From NCBI RefSeq assembly GCF_002505485.1, contig NZ_DAVG01000109.1, forward strand, positions 36,366 to 76,970: 40,605 nt of DNA, in the 5' to 3' direction. Position 1 is the first letter of the stretch. Every line of letters begins with the position of its first letter. Shown one piece after another: positions 8,825-18,147 of this stretch. A model generated the notes under the pieces. It was not told the origin of the DNA. It did not search any database and was given only the letters and a program-made list of their open reading frames with translations. Source of the DNA: Methanosarcina sp. UBA5. Its GTDB lineage: Archaea; Halobacteriota; Methanosarcinia; Methanosarcinales; Methanosarcinaceae. A program made the translations under genes and the position numbers.

Positions 8825-9748
8825 ATGGCTAAAATTTCCGTGATTGGTGCAGGAAATGTAGGGGCGACTACAGTCCAGCGACTAGCTGAACTTGAACTTG
8901 GTGAAATTGTCATGACAGATATTGTGGAAGGGCTACCACAAGGGAAAGCCCTCGACCTTATACAAGCAGGAGCAATAAAAGGTTATGACACGTCAATAAC
9001 TGGGACCAATGATTATGCAGATATCGCAGACTCTGATCTTGTAATTATTACAGCAGGAATTGCAAGAAAACCCGGAATGACTCGGGAGGATCTGATTAAA
9101 ACAAATTCTAAAATAATAGCAGAGGTTTCCAAGAATATCGCAAAGTATGCTCCAGAATCGATAGTAATCAATGTCACAAATCCACTTGACATTATAACCT
9201 ACATAGCTATGAAATCAACAGGTTTTGAGACAAAAAAAATATTCGGGATGAGCGGGGTTCTGGATTCGGGACGTTTTTCAAGCTTTATTGCGGAAGAACT
9301 GAAGTGCTCGAAAAAAGATGTACAGGCAATGGTTATAGGAGGACATGGGGACTTGATGGTACCTCTTCCTCAGTATACGACAGTATCAGGAATTCCGCTC
9401 ACGGACTTGGTTCCAGAAGATCGAATTGCCAAGATGGTAGATAGAACAATAAATGGAGGGGCCGAAATTGTGGAACTTCTTAAACAGGGAAGCGCTTTTT
9501 ACGCCCCGTCGGCGGCTATTGTCTCGATGGCGGAAGCCGTGATTAAAAACTCAAAGAGAATTCTGCCTGCTTCGGCTTACCTTGAGGGACAATACGGACA
9601 GGAAGGCATTTACTTCGGTGTACCCGTAAAGCTTGGGGCATCCGGAGTCGAAGAAATCCTTGAACTCAAACTGGATGAAAGCCAATACGAGATTCTCAGG
9701 AAATCCTCAGAAACTATTCGAAATGTGATTTCACAGCTGGAAGTATAA
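8825..9748 (+). CDS. mdh: Malate dehydrogenase
   Basis: 307 residues of the LDH-like MDH family. It has the Rossmann dinucleotide loop GAGNVG (residues 8-13) and an acidic residue after strand beta-2 (TDIVEG), which favours NAD. The substrate loop ARKPGMTRED carries the arginine that selects malate over lactate. NVTNPLDI and the catalytic histidine in IGGHGDLMVPL are present. The ATG at 8825 is preferred over an in-frame TTG at 8801 because AGGTG precedes it and it starts directly at the first beta strand. It feeds the partial reductive TCA pathway of methanogens. It is monocistronic, with a large hairpin about 110 bases downstream. Confidence 0.95.
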   Translation: MAKISVIGAGNVGATTVQRLAELELGEIVMTDIVEGLPQGKALDLIQAGAIKGYDTSITGTNDYADIADSDLVIITAGIARKPGMTREDLIKTNSKIIAEVSKNIAKYAPESIVINVTNPLDIITYIAMKSTGFETKKIFGMSGVLDSGRFSSFIAEELKCSKKDVQAMVIGGHGDLMVPLPQYTTVSGIPLTDLVPEDRIAKMVDRTINGGAEIVELLKQGSAFYAPSAAIVSMAEAVIKNSKRILPASAYLEGQYGQEGIYFGVPVKLGASGVEEILELKLDESQYEILRKSSETIRNVISQLEV

Positions 9749-10265
9749 AAGAAATATGAAAGAATGAAAGAAACAGGCTGGGATAAGAGATAAACTGAGA
9801 TTCAAAGAGAATTAAACTAGAATAAAAAGAATGATTGTATAAAAAATAAGGGGTTCTGTTCACAGGTAATCAGATCTTATCTGTAATTTGCCTGTGAGCC
9901 AGAAAAACTCTATGATAGAATGCCAGATTGGTAGAAAAGGTATCAGTCTCATTCTCGACAGTTGAAGAAAAGCGGTAAATAGCTGTATCCTTTAAGCAAA
10001 TAAAAGTAAAAGCAGCTTAATACACTTAGTACTCCCTTTTCTTAGTTCAAACGTCGGATAAAGAATTCAACAAACAAGACCACTTTTACCTCTTGCTAGT
10101 TTAAATATAAAGATTATTATTATAATGACTGAAAATTCTATTTTACCTGAAAATATGAGATAAAACTGGCAATTATATAAATTGGCAAAACTGTAAGATA
10201 TATAAATATGTTTTTCATATAAGGTTAAGAGAAAGATTTAAATTAATTTACAAAGCAGGGATATA
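9749..10265. other. Intergenic gap after mdh with a nested hairpin
   Basis: No gene is seen. At 9860-9897 TCACAGG pairs with CCTGTGA, enclosing a second hairpin (CAGAT-CTT-ATCTG). A TATA-like TATATAAATATG at about 10198 is the probable promoter of the PRC-barrel/thg1/tyrS group. Confidence 0.45.
9860..9897 (+). terminator. Nested hairpin after mdh
   Basis: The outer stem TCACAGG/CCTGTGA encloses the inner stem CAGAT-CTT-ATCTG. It lies ~110 bases after mdh without a T-run, and could be a 3' structure or a small structured RNA. Confidence 0.35.
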
Positions 10266-10523
10266 ATGCGCGCAGAACTTACATCACTTTTTGGATTAAA
10301 CGTCTACACAAACGCTGGTGTGTATGTAGGGAAGTTGCAGGACCTCGTAATTGATATAGAGGATCAGAAAATTACCGGGCTTGCTATTTCGGATATTAAT
10401 AGGGAACTTTTTGATCTGACTAGCAGGGGCGTAATTATTCCTTACCGATGGGTTATAACGGCAGCAGATATCATAATAGTAAGAGATGTCATCCAGAGAT
10501 ACAAAAAGCGAAAAGAAGATTAA
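10266..10523 (+). CDS. PRC-barrel domain protein
   Basis: 85 residues comprising a single PRC-barrel: SLFGLNVYTNAGVYVGKLQDLVID, a turn, then strands ending in IIPYRWVITAADIIIVRD and a basic tail. Small archaeal PRC-barrel proteins are common. Some act as RNA-processing or division partners (RimM-like and CdvA-like relatives), but the role of the free-standing form is not settled. It begins the same-strand group with thg1 (17-base gap) and tyrS, which hints at a tRNA link, though this is inference. Confidence 0.8.
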   Translation: MRAELTSLFGLNVYTNAGVYVGKLQDLVIDIEDQKITGLAISDINRELFDLTSRGVIIPYRWVITAADIIIVRDVIQRYKKRKED

Positions 10524-10540
10524 GTAAATCTGAAAAGTAC

Positions 10541-11272
10541 ATGAAAGACCGGGAAATTTATGCTGAAATGCGCTGTATCCCTCCGGTGGTTGTGCGCGCG
10601 GACGGCAGGAATTTTAAAAATGTACTTAGGGGTCTGGGCTTTGGAAAACCCTATGATCAAACTTTCGCCAGGGCAATGGCGGATACTGCTGAGCTTTTTA
10701 TCAAGAAAAGTGGTTTAAGCCCTCTCTTTGCCTACACTTTTTCGGATGAAATTAGCTTTCTCTTTATGGAACTTCCCTTTGAGGGGAGAGTAGAAAAAAT
10801 TGATTCTGTCATAGCGAGCTTTCTGGGAAGTGCACTTACAATAAATCTGCAGCTTGAAAACTCTGTAGCTTTTGACTCCAGAATAGTAGTTCTTCAAAAA
10901 GAGGAGATTCCTGCGTATTTTCACTGGAGGCAGCTTGAAGCCTGGCGCAATTTTGTGGCAGCCTGGGGATATTATACCCTGAGGAATGAAGGAATAAATA
11001 AGATTGAGGCTTCGAGATTTCTCAGAGGAAAAAAAGAATGGGAAATCCATGAAATGCTTTTTGGGAGAGGAATCAATCTTGCAATGCTTCCTGCCTGGCA
11101 GAGGAGAGGAGTCATTATTTCAAAAGAAGAATATGAAATCTCGGGCTTTAATCCTGTACTTGAGAAAGAAACAAAATCTCTGCGAAGAAGGGTCATTCAA
11201 AACTGGGAAATCCCGAACTTTAAATCCGAAGAAGGTATGGCGTTTTTACAGAAACTTATTAATAGGAATTAA
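10541..11272 (+). CDS. thg1: tRNA-His guanylyltransferase / Thg1-like 3'-5' polymerase
   Basis: 243 residues. Thg1 and its archaeal relatives add nucleotides in the 3'-to-5' direction, either G-1 of tRNA-His or repair of 5'-truncated tRNAs. The two metal-binding carboxylates are visible in VVVRADGRNF and YTFSDEISFLF. I start at ATG 10541 (MKDREIYAEMR), which matches family N-termini; the ORF upstream of it only overlaps the PRC-barrel gene in another frame. Residue 142 is tryptophan (codon TGG). In Methanosarcina acetivorans this gene has an in-frame TAG read as pyrrolysine, at this position as far as I recall. The gene here is uninterrupted. Confidence 0.9.
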   Translation: MKDREIYAEMRCIPPVVVRADGRNFKNVLRGLGFGKPYDQTFARAMADTAELFIKKSGLSPLFAYTFSDEISFLFMELPFEGRVEKIDSVIASFLGSALTINLQLENSVAFDSRIVVLQKEEIPAYFHWRQLEAWRNFVAAWGYYTLRNEGINKIEASRFLRGKKEWEIHEMLFGRGINLAMLPAWQRRGVIISKEEYEISGFNPVLEKETKSLRRRVIQNWEIPNFKSEEGMAFLQKLINRN

Positions 11273-11310
11273 GGTTTTGAGAATAAGAAAATAAAAGGAA
11301 TGTAGAGGCA

Positions 11311-12264
11311 ATGGACAGACTCGAACTTATTAAAAGAAATGTTCAGGAAATCGTAACTGAAGGAGAACTTGAAGAACTTCTTAATAAAAAAGAAGTCCCC
11401 CGTGCCTACGTAGGATACGAACCTAGCGGTAAAATCCATATGGGGCACGTTCTTACAGTAAATAAACTAATTGATCTCCAAAAAGCCGGATTTAAAATTA
11501 CTGTCCTGCTTGCGGACGTTCACGCTTATCTTAATCGGAAAGGCACGCTTGAAGAAGTCCGAAAGACTGCAGACTATAACAGGCGCTGCTTTATTGCCCT
11601 CGGGCTTGATGAAGAAAAAACCGATTTCGTTTATGGGTCTGACTATCAGCTTGGAGCAGAGTACATGTTAAATGTTCTCAAACTTTCAAGGACAGTAACT
11701 CTGAATAGGGCTCGCAGGAGCATGGATGAAGTCGGGCGTGCTATGGATGACCCAACTGTTTCTCAGATGGTATATCCACTGATGCAGGCTATTGATATTG
11801 CCATGCTTGGAGTTGATATCGCAGTTGGTGGTATTGACCAGAGAAAAATCCATATGCTTGCCCGTGAAAATCTAAAGAGTCTCGGATTCGAAACCCCAAT
11901 CTGCATTCATACCCCAATTCTCCTGGGACTAGACGGAACCAAGATGGCTTCATCAAAGGAGAACTTCATTTCGGTGGACGATACTGAAGAAGAAATCTAT
12001 AGAAAATTCAAGAAAGCCTACTGCAAGATAGGAGACACAGAAGAGAACCCAATTCTTGCCCTTTTCCGCTACCATATATTTCCCAGATACGAAACTGTTG
12101 TCGTAGAGAGACCTGAGAAATTCGGGGGAAATATAACATATACAAGTTACGAAGAGATGGAAAATGCTTTTGCGGCAGAAAGTGTTCATCCTATGGACCT
12201 GAAAAATTCAGCCGCAAAGTATATAAATGAGATTCTGGATCCTGTCCGGAAAGTTCTGCTCTAA
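11311..12264 (+). CDS. tyrS: Tyrosyl-tRNA synthetase
   Basis: 317 residues, class I synthetase of the archaeal/eukaryal TyrRS type. The HIGH-like motif is HMGH at 43-46 within YEPSGKIHMGH, and the KMSKS-like motif is KMASS near residue 211. The region MQAIDIAMLGVDIAVGGIDQRKIHMLARE matches the tyrosine- and anticodon-side signature of archaeal TyrRS. GAGG lies four bases before the ATG. It follows thg1 by 38 bases and likely shares its transcript. A GC-rich hairpin lies ten bases after the stop codon. Confidence 0.95.
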   Translation: MDRLELIKRNVQEIVTEGELEELLNKKEVPRAYVGYEPSGKIHMGHVLTVNKLIDLQKAGFKITVLLADVHAYLNRKGTLEEVRKTADYNRRCFIALGLDEEKTDFVYGSDYQLGAEYMLNVLKLSRTVTLNRARRSMDEVGRAMDDPTVSQMVYPLMQAIDIAMLGVDIAVGGIDQRKIHMLARENLKSLGFETPICIHTPILLGLDGTKMASSKENFISVDDTEEEIYRKFKKAYCKIGDTEENPILALFRYHIFPRYETVVVERPEKFGGNITYTSYEEMENAFAAESVHPMDLKNSAAKYINEILDPVRKVLL

Positions 12265-12273
12265 ATTATGGGA

Positions 12274-12292
12274 TGGCCGGGCTCTCCGGCCA
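12274..12292 (+). terminator. GC-rich hairpin after tyrS
   Basis: TGGCCGG pairs perfectly with CCGGCCA around a GCTCT loop, ten bases after the tyrS stop codon. There is no T-tract, so it may protect or define the 3' end rather than act as an intrinsic terminator. Confidence 0.5.
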
Positions 12293-12470
12293 CTTCAGAG
12301 AAAATTAAGTATAGGACCTGCGTCCAAAGTATAAGACATAGGTTCATGTAAGACTCGTTGCTTAAAACAAGAGACTTGTTTTAGAAATGGAGAAAGCCTC
12401 TGGATAAAACGTTATATAGCTATAGGTCATAGAATATTTGAAGGGTCGTTTAGCTATTCAGGGTGCTTTT

Positions 12471-13643
12471 ATGAAATATATTTACCAGGACTCTACGGAA
12501 CTGCCTGTACAGCGGGATTTCATTGAGGATCTGAAAACTTTTTTAGATATAACTTCCCGAGTAATCCCCCTGGAAAACTCCATAATAGAGATAAAGTGCA
12601 AGCAGAAAGAAGCGCTTCATGAATTGAAAAGTAGAATAGAAGGAATGAATAATTTTGAAGAGAAGCTTGAAACTTTACTCAGAAAATTAGTAAATGAAGT
12701 TGATATAGAGGATATCATACCCTGTACTAACGCAGTCCTGCAAACCTGCAGTGAGAATCTCGGAAAAAGAAGAGAAATCCTCAAAACCGAGTGCACAAAA
12801 ATAGAGAATGAGACTCCTGATAAATACAAAAAAGTGGAAGAAGAAATACTTGAAGTTCTTAGCAGGTTTTTAATCTTAGGGATCTACGGAGCTGAAAAGA
12901 GATTTGAACTTTCTAGCAGTACAAATGGCATTTCAGGAAAAATGGAAGGTTGGGTTTCGGGTTTGCAGTATCATTACAGGCTTACATTTACAGAAGAAAT
13001 CCTGACAGTAGAAAAACTACTTGGAAACTTAAGCCTACCAGGATGGGCGCGGGCAGGCATCCTGCGAAAAGAAGAAAAAATAAAAATGCAGAACCTTTCT
13101 GAATTCCTCATAACTTTCCTGGAATATGACACCCAGAGAAATGTACGTATAGCCCTGGAAAACAAAAAAGCAAACCGGAAATTCAGGATCGAAGGCGGAG
13201 ATCACAGGTATTTCGTATATGAAGACGATAAGGAAATCACCGCTGATAAAGAGCTTGGGGATTTTATAGATATGGAAAGCCTGGCAAGAATTCCTGAAAA
13301 AGTTCAGGCTTATTTCAGGGCAAATATTTGCACTTATACCCTTTCAAAAGTCTTCCTTGACGAAGAGGATGCCATATCCACCAATCAGATCTTCGATTGC
13401 CTGAAAGTGGTTGCCGAGCAGTATGGAGTAATTGTCCAGGAATGCCTGGCAAAAGGGCACAATAAAGAAGAGATAACTATCAAAATGGAAGAAGCTGATG
13501 GCACACGGACTGAAAAATACATAGCGAGGGCCGAAATCTACACACAACTGGCAGAAGTTGGAAGTGAAGGTATTGAAATTGCCGGAATACTTGGTGTTGA
13601 CAGCAGAACTCAAGTCAAAGATAAAAAATACTTGATTGTTTAG
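12471..13643 (+). CDS. Unrecognised coiled-coil protein
   Basis: 390 residues from the ATG at 12471, which has GGGTG seven bases upstream; an in-frame TTG at 12438 lies before that site. I do not recognise a family. The N-terminal ~130 residues are strongly helical and charged, with heptad-like spacing (IIEIKCKQKEALHELKSRI, then LETLLRKLVNEVDIED), suggesting a coiled coil. The middle is mixed alpha/beta and the C-terminus is rich in short strands (KEEITIKMEEADGTRTEKYI). No signal peptide, membrane segment or nucleotide-binding motif is seen. It is probably cytosolic and structural or regulatory. It stands alone. Confidence 0.65.
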   Translation: MKYIYQDSTELPVQRDFIEDLKTFLDITSRVIPLENSIIEIKCKQKEALHELKSRIEGMNNFEEKLETLLRKLVNEVDIEDIIPCTNAVLQTCSENLGKRREILKTECTKIENETPDKYKKVEEEILEVLSRFLILGIYGAEKRFELSSSTNGISGKMEGWVSGLQYHYRLTFTEEILTVEKLLGNLSLPGWARAGILRKEEKIKMQNLSEFLITFLEYDTQRNVRIALENKKANRKFRIEGGDHRYFVYEDDKEITADKELGDFIDMESLARIPEKVQAYFRANICTYTLSKVFLDEEDAISTNQIFDCLKVVAEQYGVIVQECLAKGHNKEEITIKMEEADGTRTEKYIARAEIYTQLAEVGSEGIEIAGILGVDSRTQVKDKKYLIV

Positions 13644-14305
13644 ACTTTTCTGGCATTTTATTTTTGAGATTTAAGTGTCACTTTAAAATTTAGATTAAAT
13701 TTTGAAATTTTAATATTTAATTTTCTTTTTATTGTTTTTTTAATTTATTTATTGTGTATTAATTTTTTGTGTTACTGTTTTTCGATTATTTTTACAATTA
13801 TTACTTTTACATTGCAATTTTTAACAGTTCAAAATAAATTGTTCAAAAATTAAGTAGAAGTTTCTGGGAAAAGATATGAATGTTGATATATAAAAACAGT
13901 CATCCAGATGTAGAACATAAAAACTATAAATAAGAATGTATACATGAAAAAAAATAGAAATTTAATTATAGAGAACTGACGTAGGGGATAGAATACCAGA
14001 GTTTTGTTATTTGGTAATAATGCTTAATATATAAAGAATAATTAGATAAATTTTCTTTATATTTATAAAGAAATTAAAGGGAAATATAAAATTAAATGCG
14101 TATACTTTAGGCATAAACATTAGAAGTTTAGATGATAAGGAATTTGTTTGGAGCAAAAATACCCTCGACTTTGACTAGCATTATATTGGGACACTCACTG
14201 AAAATTAAAGATCAGAAATGTTATTTTTAGGAACTGTATGATCACAAATCAATAAGCTACTGATGCACCGAAAATTTCGGTTTATGGATGTAGGGGTAGA
14301 GGCCG
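13644..14305. other. 660-bp AT-rich gap upstream of the CARDB surface protein
   Basis: No gene is seen. A TATA-like AATATATAAAG lies at about 14026-14036. If used, the surface-protein mRNA would carry a leader of ~250 bases. The first ~150 bases are extremely T-rich and may hold the 3' end of the previous transcript. Confidence 0.4.
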
Positions 14306-16810
14306 ATGAAAATGAAAGCCGATTTTTTTAGTTCTGTAATTTCCGTATTATTGATAATGCTAATAATTTCTGGGATGATCCCAGGCGTGGCATATGCTGC
14401 AGATGAAAAAGGAACGGATCCGGGAGATTCAACTAGCGATTTGACAATTGAGAGTATTTCGTGTAATCCAGAGAATCCAGAACCCGGAGAAGCTGTAACC
14501 ATTGAAATAGCAATATTAAACCAGGGAACTGCAGTCTCAGAGCAAACAGAGGCAGTATGCAAAATAGGGGATGAAGATTCGAAAGATATACAAATACCAG
14601 AGATAAAGCCGGAAAATACCTTGTTAGTCTCATTTATCTGGACTCCAGAAAAAGAGGGCACAGTAAAGATAACGGCAACAATGGGAGATCACGAAAAAAC
14701 AACTGAGGTCATAGTGGGAAAAGAAAAATCTTCAAATCCCATAATAGATAGCCTCTCGGCGGTCCCTGAAAATCCGGAGCCTGATAGTGAAGTAACTGTT
14801 AATGCATTAGTCAAGAACACTGGAACTGGAGTCTCGGAGCCGACCGAATTAATGTACAAAATAGGGGAAGCAGACTCAAAAACAGTAAAAGTACCGAAAA
14901 TAGATTCGGGAGATAGCTCGTCAGTCTCATTTACCTGGACTCCAGAAAAAGAGGGTACAGTAAATATAAAGGCAAAGGTGGGAGAAAGCGAAAAAACGAT
15001 TGAAGTAGTAGTGGGAGTGGGAAAAGAGAAATCTTCGAATCTTATAATAGAAAGCCTCTCAATTGACCCTGAAAATCCGAAAACGGATAGTGAAGTAACT
15101 GTTATTGCACTAGTTAAGAACACTGGAAATGAAGCTTCGGAGCCAACGAATATAATATATAAAATTGACGGAACTGAAAAAAAAGAAAAAGTGCCTCAAA
15201 TGGAGGCTGGATCAGAAAAATCGATAACTCATAATTGGACAACTCCTAACAAGGAAGAAACTGTAACAATAAAGGCAGCTTTAGAAAACGTAGAGAACAG
15301 TGAGAAAGAAATCTCTGCAAATATAGCAAAAGAGTCGCTTCCAGATCTAATGCTTCCAGATCTAATAATTGAAGACTTATATCCAGAATCATCGACACAA
15401 CCTGAAGCCGGAAAACCTTTGAACTTTACCATGATAATAAAGAATAAGGGAGAGGCAACTGCCAATAGTAGCACTGCAAAATACAGTTTTAACGGAGCTT
15501 CAGAAGGAGAGATTTCTATCCCTGAACTTTCAGCAGGGGCAAATACAAGTTCAGGATTTTCATTTACCCCTGGAAATGAAGAAAACATCAGTGTAACAGC
15601 GGTTGCAGATTCCGGGAATACCATTAGTGAAAGTAATGAAGACAATAATAAAATGTCAAAAGTCATAAATATAAAACGTGAACTTCCGGACCTGAAAATA
15701 GAGTCGATATCTCTGAGTCCTGAAGAACCGCATCCTGGGGAGAATATAACATTTACGGTAACAGTGAAGAACAACGGTTATGCAACTGCGGAGAACAGCG
15801 AAATTAAGTATGATATCAAGGGAAACAATGAGAATTATATGGGGATTATATCGACACCAGCCCTTGCAGCAGGTGAAGCAAAAGCAGGCACTTTTTTCTG
15901 GACTCCTGCAAATGAAGGGCAAATAGAAGTAAAAGCAACCGTGGATACAGGAAACGTTGTGTCTGAAAGTGATGAAACCAATAATGGGTTTACAAAAACC
16001 GCAACCGTATATAAAGAAACAGTTTCAAGCAATGAGGGAGGAAGCGAAAGTTCCGGATATTCCAGCAATAGTTCAGGAAGTAAGAGTTCCGGGTCCTCCA
16101 GTAGCAGTTCAGGAGGCGTTAGTCTCTCAAAAGAACCAGTAAGCAACGTAGATGCCAAGGAGCTTTCCACCAGGAACGTTCAAAGTGGTTATCACGTCAA
16201 GTTCGATTTTCTGGAAGGTGCAACATGCATTACATATATCGAATTTGACCCAACAAAGACACTAAAGAAAACTACGACAATTGTAGAAATGCTCAAAAAT
16301 AAATCTATTTTTGTATCAGGACTTCCTTCTGGTAGGATATATAAACATGTGAATATCTGGGTAGGGAATAATGGAGCAGGAGTCGCTGGTTATTTTAAAA
16401 ATGGAATTATAAGGTTCAAAGTTGAAAAGGAATGGCTTGAAAAGAACAATATTAATCAGTCCGAGATAACTCTTCAGTGGTACAATGAAGGCTGGCAGCC
16501 TCTCTATACCGAAAAAGTTAAAGAAGATACGAATTACGTTTATTTTAAATCGAAAACGCCTGGCTTCTCCTGCTTTGCAATAACCAATTATTCCGCCGGT
16601 AGGGAAAACGTATCGGTAGCCAGTGGACAAGGAGAGGAGGAAACTTTGATAAACTTGGACGGTGAAGCAAAAACGAGTGTCCACAACGGAAGCGCAGATA
16701 AGGACAGTGGAATCAAAAACCCTATGGGGAAGGCCAAAATATTTATGGCAATTTCCCTGCCTCTGTTCTTGATTCTTATAGAGTACTTTGTGGTGAAGAA
16801 AAAGATCTGA
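14306..16810 (+). CDS. CARDB-repeat surface protein with PGF-pre-PGF domain
   Basis: 834 residues. An N-terminal signal peptide (about 1-32, hydrophobic core ISVLLIMLIISGMIPGVAYA) is followed by five CARDB-type immunoglobulin-like repeats starting near residues 45, 144, 245, 351 and 462, each opening with D/N-L-x-I-E-S/D-L. A Ser/Gly-rich linker spans 572-610 and a PGF-pre-PGF domain about 615-770 (VKFDFLEGATCITYIEFDP, then TPGFSCFAITNY). A single membrane helix lies near 810-830, with a basic KKKI end. It is probably an exported, membrane-anchored cell-surface adhesin or scaffold. The C-terminal helix is not a canonical PGF-CTERM. Repeats 2 and 3 are the most alike, pointing to internal duplication. 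Confidence 0.88.
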   Translation: MKMKADFFSSVISVLLIMLIISGMIPGVAYAADEKGTDPGDSTSDLTIESISCNPENPEPGEAVTIEIAILNQGTAVSEQTEAVCKIGDEDSKDIQIPEIKPENTLLVSFIWTPEKEGTVKITATMGDHEKTTEVIVGKEKSSNPIIDSLSAVPENPEPDSEVTVNALVKNTGTGVSEPTELMYKIGEADSKTVKVPKIDSGDSSSVSFTWTPEKEGTVNIKAKVGESEKTIEVVVGVGKEKSSNLIIESLSIDPENPKTDSEVTVIALVKNTGNEASEPTNIIYKIDGTEKKEKVPQMEAGSEKSITHNWTTPNKEETVTIKAALENVENSEKEISANIAKESLPDLMLPDLIIEDLYPESSTQPEAGKPLNFTMIIKNKGEATANSSTAKYSFNGASEGEISIPELSAGANTSSGFSFTPGNEENISVTAVADSGNTISESNEDNNKMSKVINIKRELPDLKIESISLSPEEPHPGENITFTVTVKNNGYATAENSEIKYDIKGNNENYMGIISTPALAAGEAKAGTFFWTPANEGQIEVKATVDTGNVVSESDETNNGFTKTATVYKETVSSNEGGSESSGYSSNSSGSKSSGSSSSSSGGVSLSKEPVSNVDAKELSTRNVQSGYHVKFDFLEGATCITYIEFDPTKTLKKTTTIVEMLKNKSIFVSGLPSGRIYKHVNIWVGNNGAGVAGYFKNGIIRFKVEKEWLEKNNINQSEITLQWYNEGWQPLYTEKVKEDTNYVYFKSKTPGFSCFAITNYSAGRENVSVASGQGEEETLINLDGEAKTSVHNGSADKDSGIKNPMGKAKIFMAISLPLFLILIEYFVVKKKI

Positions 16811-17058
16811 AAAACTTTTTATTCATGATTTTATTTTTATAAAATATTATTTCTAGATAAAGGTAGTTAAAAGCAAGTTTGTAGCCAGAAATCTGAGCTC
16901 TTCTGGATCTTAATCAAAATTTGCATATTTTCATTTTAAGTTTCCGTGGGTAATATTCTTCAGGATTAGAGATATTCATTATCGAATGAACGTTATTTAT
17001 AGACATTCTTCGGAGACTATCGATTTTCGAACTTTATCTTAGAAGCGAGGCCATACTG

Positions 17059-17430
17059 TCAAATTTCTCCCTTTTCAGCCAGGACAGCTCCAACTACCGA
17101 GCCAATTATACCTATTACAGCTGTATGAGCTACAATGACCATTGTAATTATGAATGTAGAGGCAGCTACAAATCCCCCAAGAACAGGAGCGTCTCTGAGT
17201 ATCGATCCAAGAAATCCCCCAAGAAGAAAACCCGGAATAATCATGAAAACAGTCATCAGAACTCCGGTCTTAAGCCCTCCTCCGAAACCTCCGTCTGCAT
17301 AATAGCCTCCTAAAAGACCACCCAGAAAAGGAGCTATGGAATTTACTATTGGAATAAAATAGAAGACAAAAGTACAGACCATACCTATTAGTGCCCCACC
17401 CAAAACTCTAGCTATTATTTCCACCCCCAA
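17059..17430 (-). CDS. Small multi-span membrane protein (DUF5518-like)
   Basis: About 123 residues, with four hydrophobic segments and many glycines (FLGGLLGGYYADGGFGGGLKTG, then FLLGGFLGSIL). This matches the glycine-rich DUF5518 membrane proteins common in methanogens and haloarchaea, of unknown function. The start is uncertain: TTG 17430 begins the ORF, and a GTG at 17424 is possible but has its GGGGG too close. It is transcribed away from the hairpin cluster, downstream of SemiSWEET on the same strand with an 80-base gap. Confidence 0.65.
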   Translation of the reverse strand: MGVEIIARVLGGALIGMVCTFVFYFIPIVNSIAPFLGGLLGGYYADGGFGGGLKTGVLMTVFMIIPGFLLGGFLGSILRDAPVLGGFVAASTFIITMVIVAHTAVIGIIGSVVGAVLAEKGEI

Positions 17431-17508
17431 CAGTAAAGAAAGTACAAATCATCGTTATTACAATAAATTTGATTCAATTATTTATAAATATATGTTGGGC
17501 GTTTAAAA

Positions 17509-17820
17509 TTATTTTTGAGAGGGAAGGAAGTCATTTTCAGATTTCCCGGATTTACTACCAAAATTAAGAACAAAATCCGGATAGTCATTTTTAAGCTTGA
17601 GCCCCAGCAGTAAGAAAGCAAGTACGAAAGAAATACTGTTTGCAGCGATCAGGGCGGAATCATTTACCAGGATACCATGAAGCAACCAGAGAAGCATGCC
17701 TGAAGTAGAACAAAGCAACATCATAAGAGATACGTCTTTTGTAGATTTCGTAGTCAAAGCTCTTAGAAGCTGTGGAGCAAAAGCTACAGTTGTCAGTGCA
17801 CCTGCAATATAACCGATCAT
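17509..17820 (-). CDS. SemiSWEET-type PQ-loop sugar transporter
   Basis: 103 residues with three transmembrane helices, the size of a SemiSWEET half-transporter, which works as a homodimer for facilitated sugar transport. The PQ motif is visible in the first helix (AGALTTVAFAPQLLRALTTKSTKDVS), and the third helix is NSISFVLAFLLLGLKL. The C-terminal 25 residues are a polar tail longer than usual. The gene is divergent from the HIT gene, and the space between holds the hairpin cluster. Family assignment is good; the substrate is unknown. Confidence 0.85.
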   Translation of the reverse strand: MIGYIAGALTTVAFAPQLLRALTTKSTKDVSLMMLLCSTSGMLLWLLHGILVNDSALIAANSISFVLAFLLLGLKLKNDYPDFVLNFGSKSGKSENDFLPSQK

Positions 17821-17854
17821 TGGATTTCACGTCCCGAGTTTCGCTTAGGGATCA

Positions 17855-18026
17855 CAGAAAATAGGAGATTTTCTGGGAGTTGCGATGTAATCGCAACAGC
17901 ACGATACCCTTTTCGACAAAGTTGCGGCTCTGCAGCCCGAGTTCAGTTTCGGGAGAACGGGGCTCTTTTCGCTGCCCGAGTTCAGTCTCGGGAGGACAGG
18001 GCCCTTTTCGCTTCGTTCAAGAGGGC
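17855..18026. repeat. Cluster of five hairpins including a 39-bp tandem repeat
   Basis: Within ~170 bases there are five consecutive stem-loops: CAGAAAAT/ATTTTCTG (17855-17875), GTTGCGAT-GTA-ATCGCAAC (17879-17897), CCCGAG/TTCGGG (17936-17953), CCCGAG/CTCGGG (17975-17992), and GCCCTTTT/AAGAGGGC (18001-18026). The two middle hairpins belong to a 39-bp unit repeated back to back (17935-17973 and 17974-18012) with four substitutions. One substitution turns a G-U pair into G-C, which keeps the stem. The block is much richer in GC than its surroundings. It lies between divergent genes and encodes no protein. Confidence 0.7.
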
Positions 18027-18147
18027 TAAGGCTCCCAGTTAGATCAATTAAGGAATGGTTACTTTATTAATTTTTTTATTGATATATAGAGTTTGCGAAA
18101 GAAACAGAACCCTGATATAAGCGTATCCCCTAAAACTCTATTGGGAT

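Noticed and set aside
10448..10540. N-terminal extension of Thg1
   Set aside because: It is the PRC-barrel gene read in another frame; family N-termini begin at ATG 10541.
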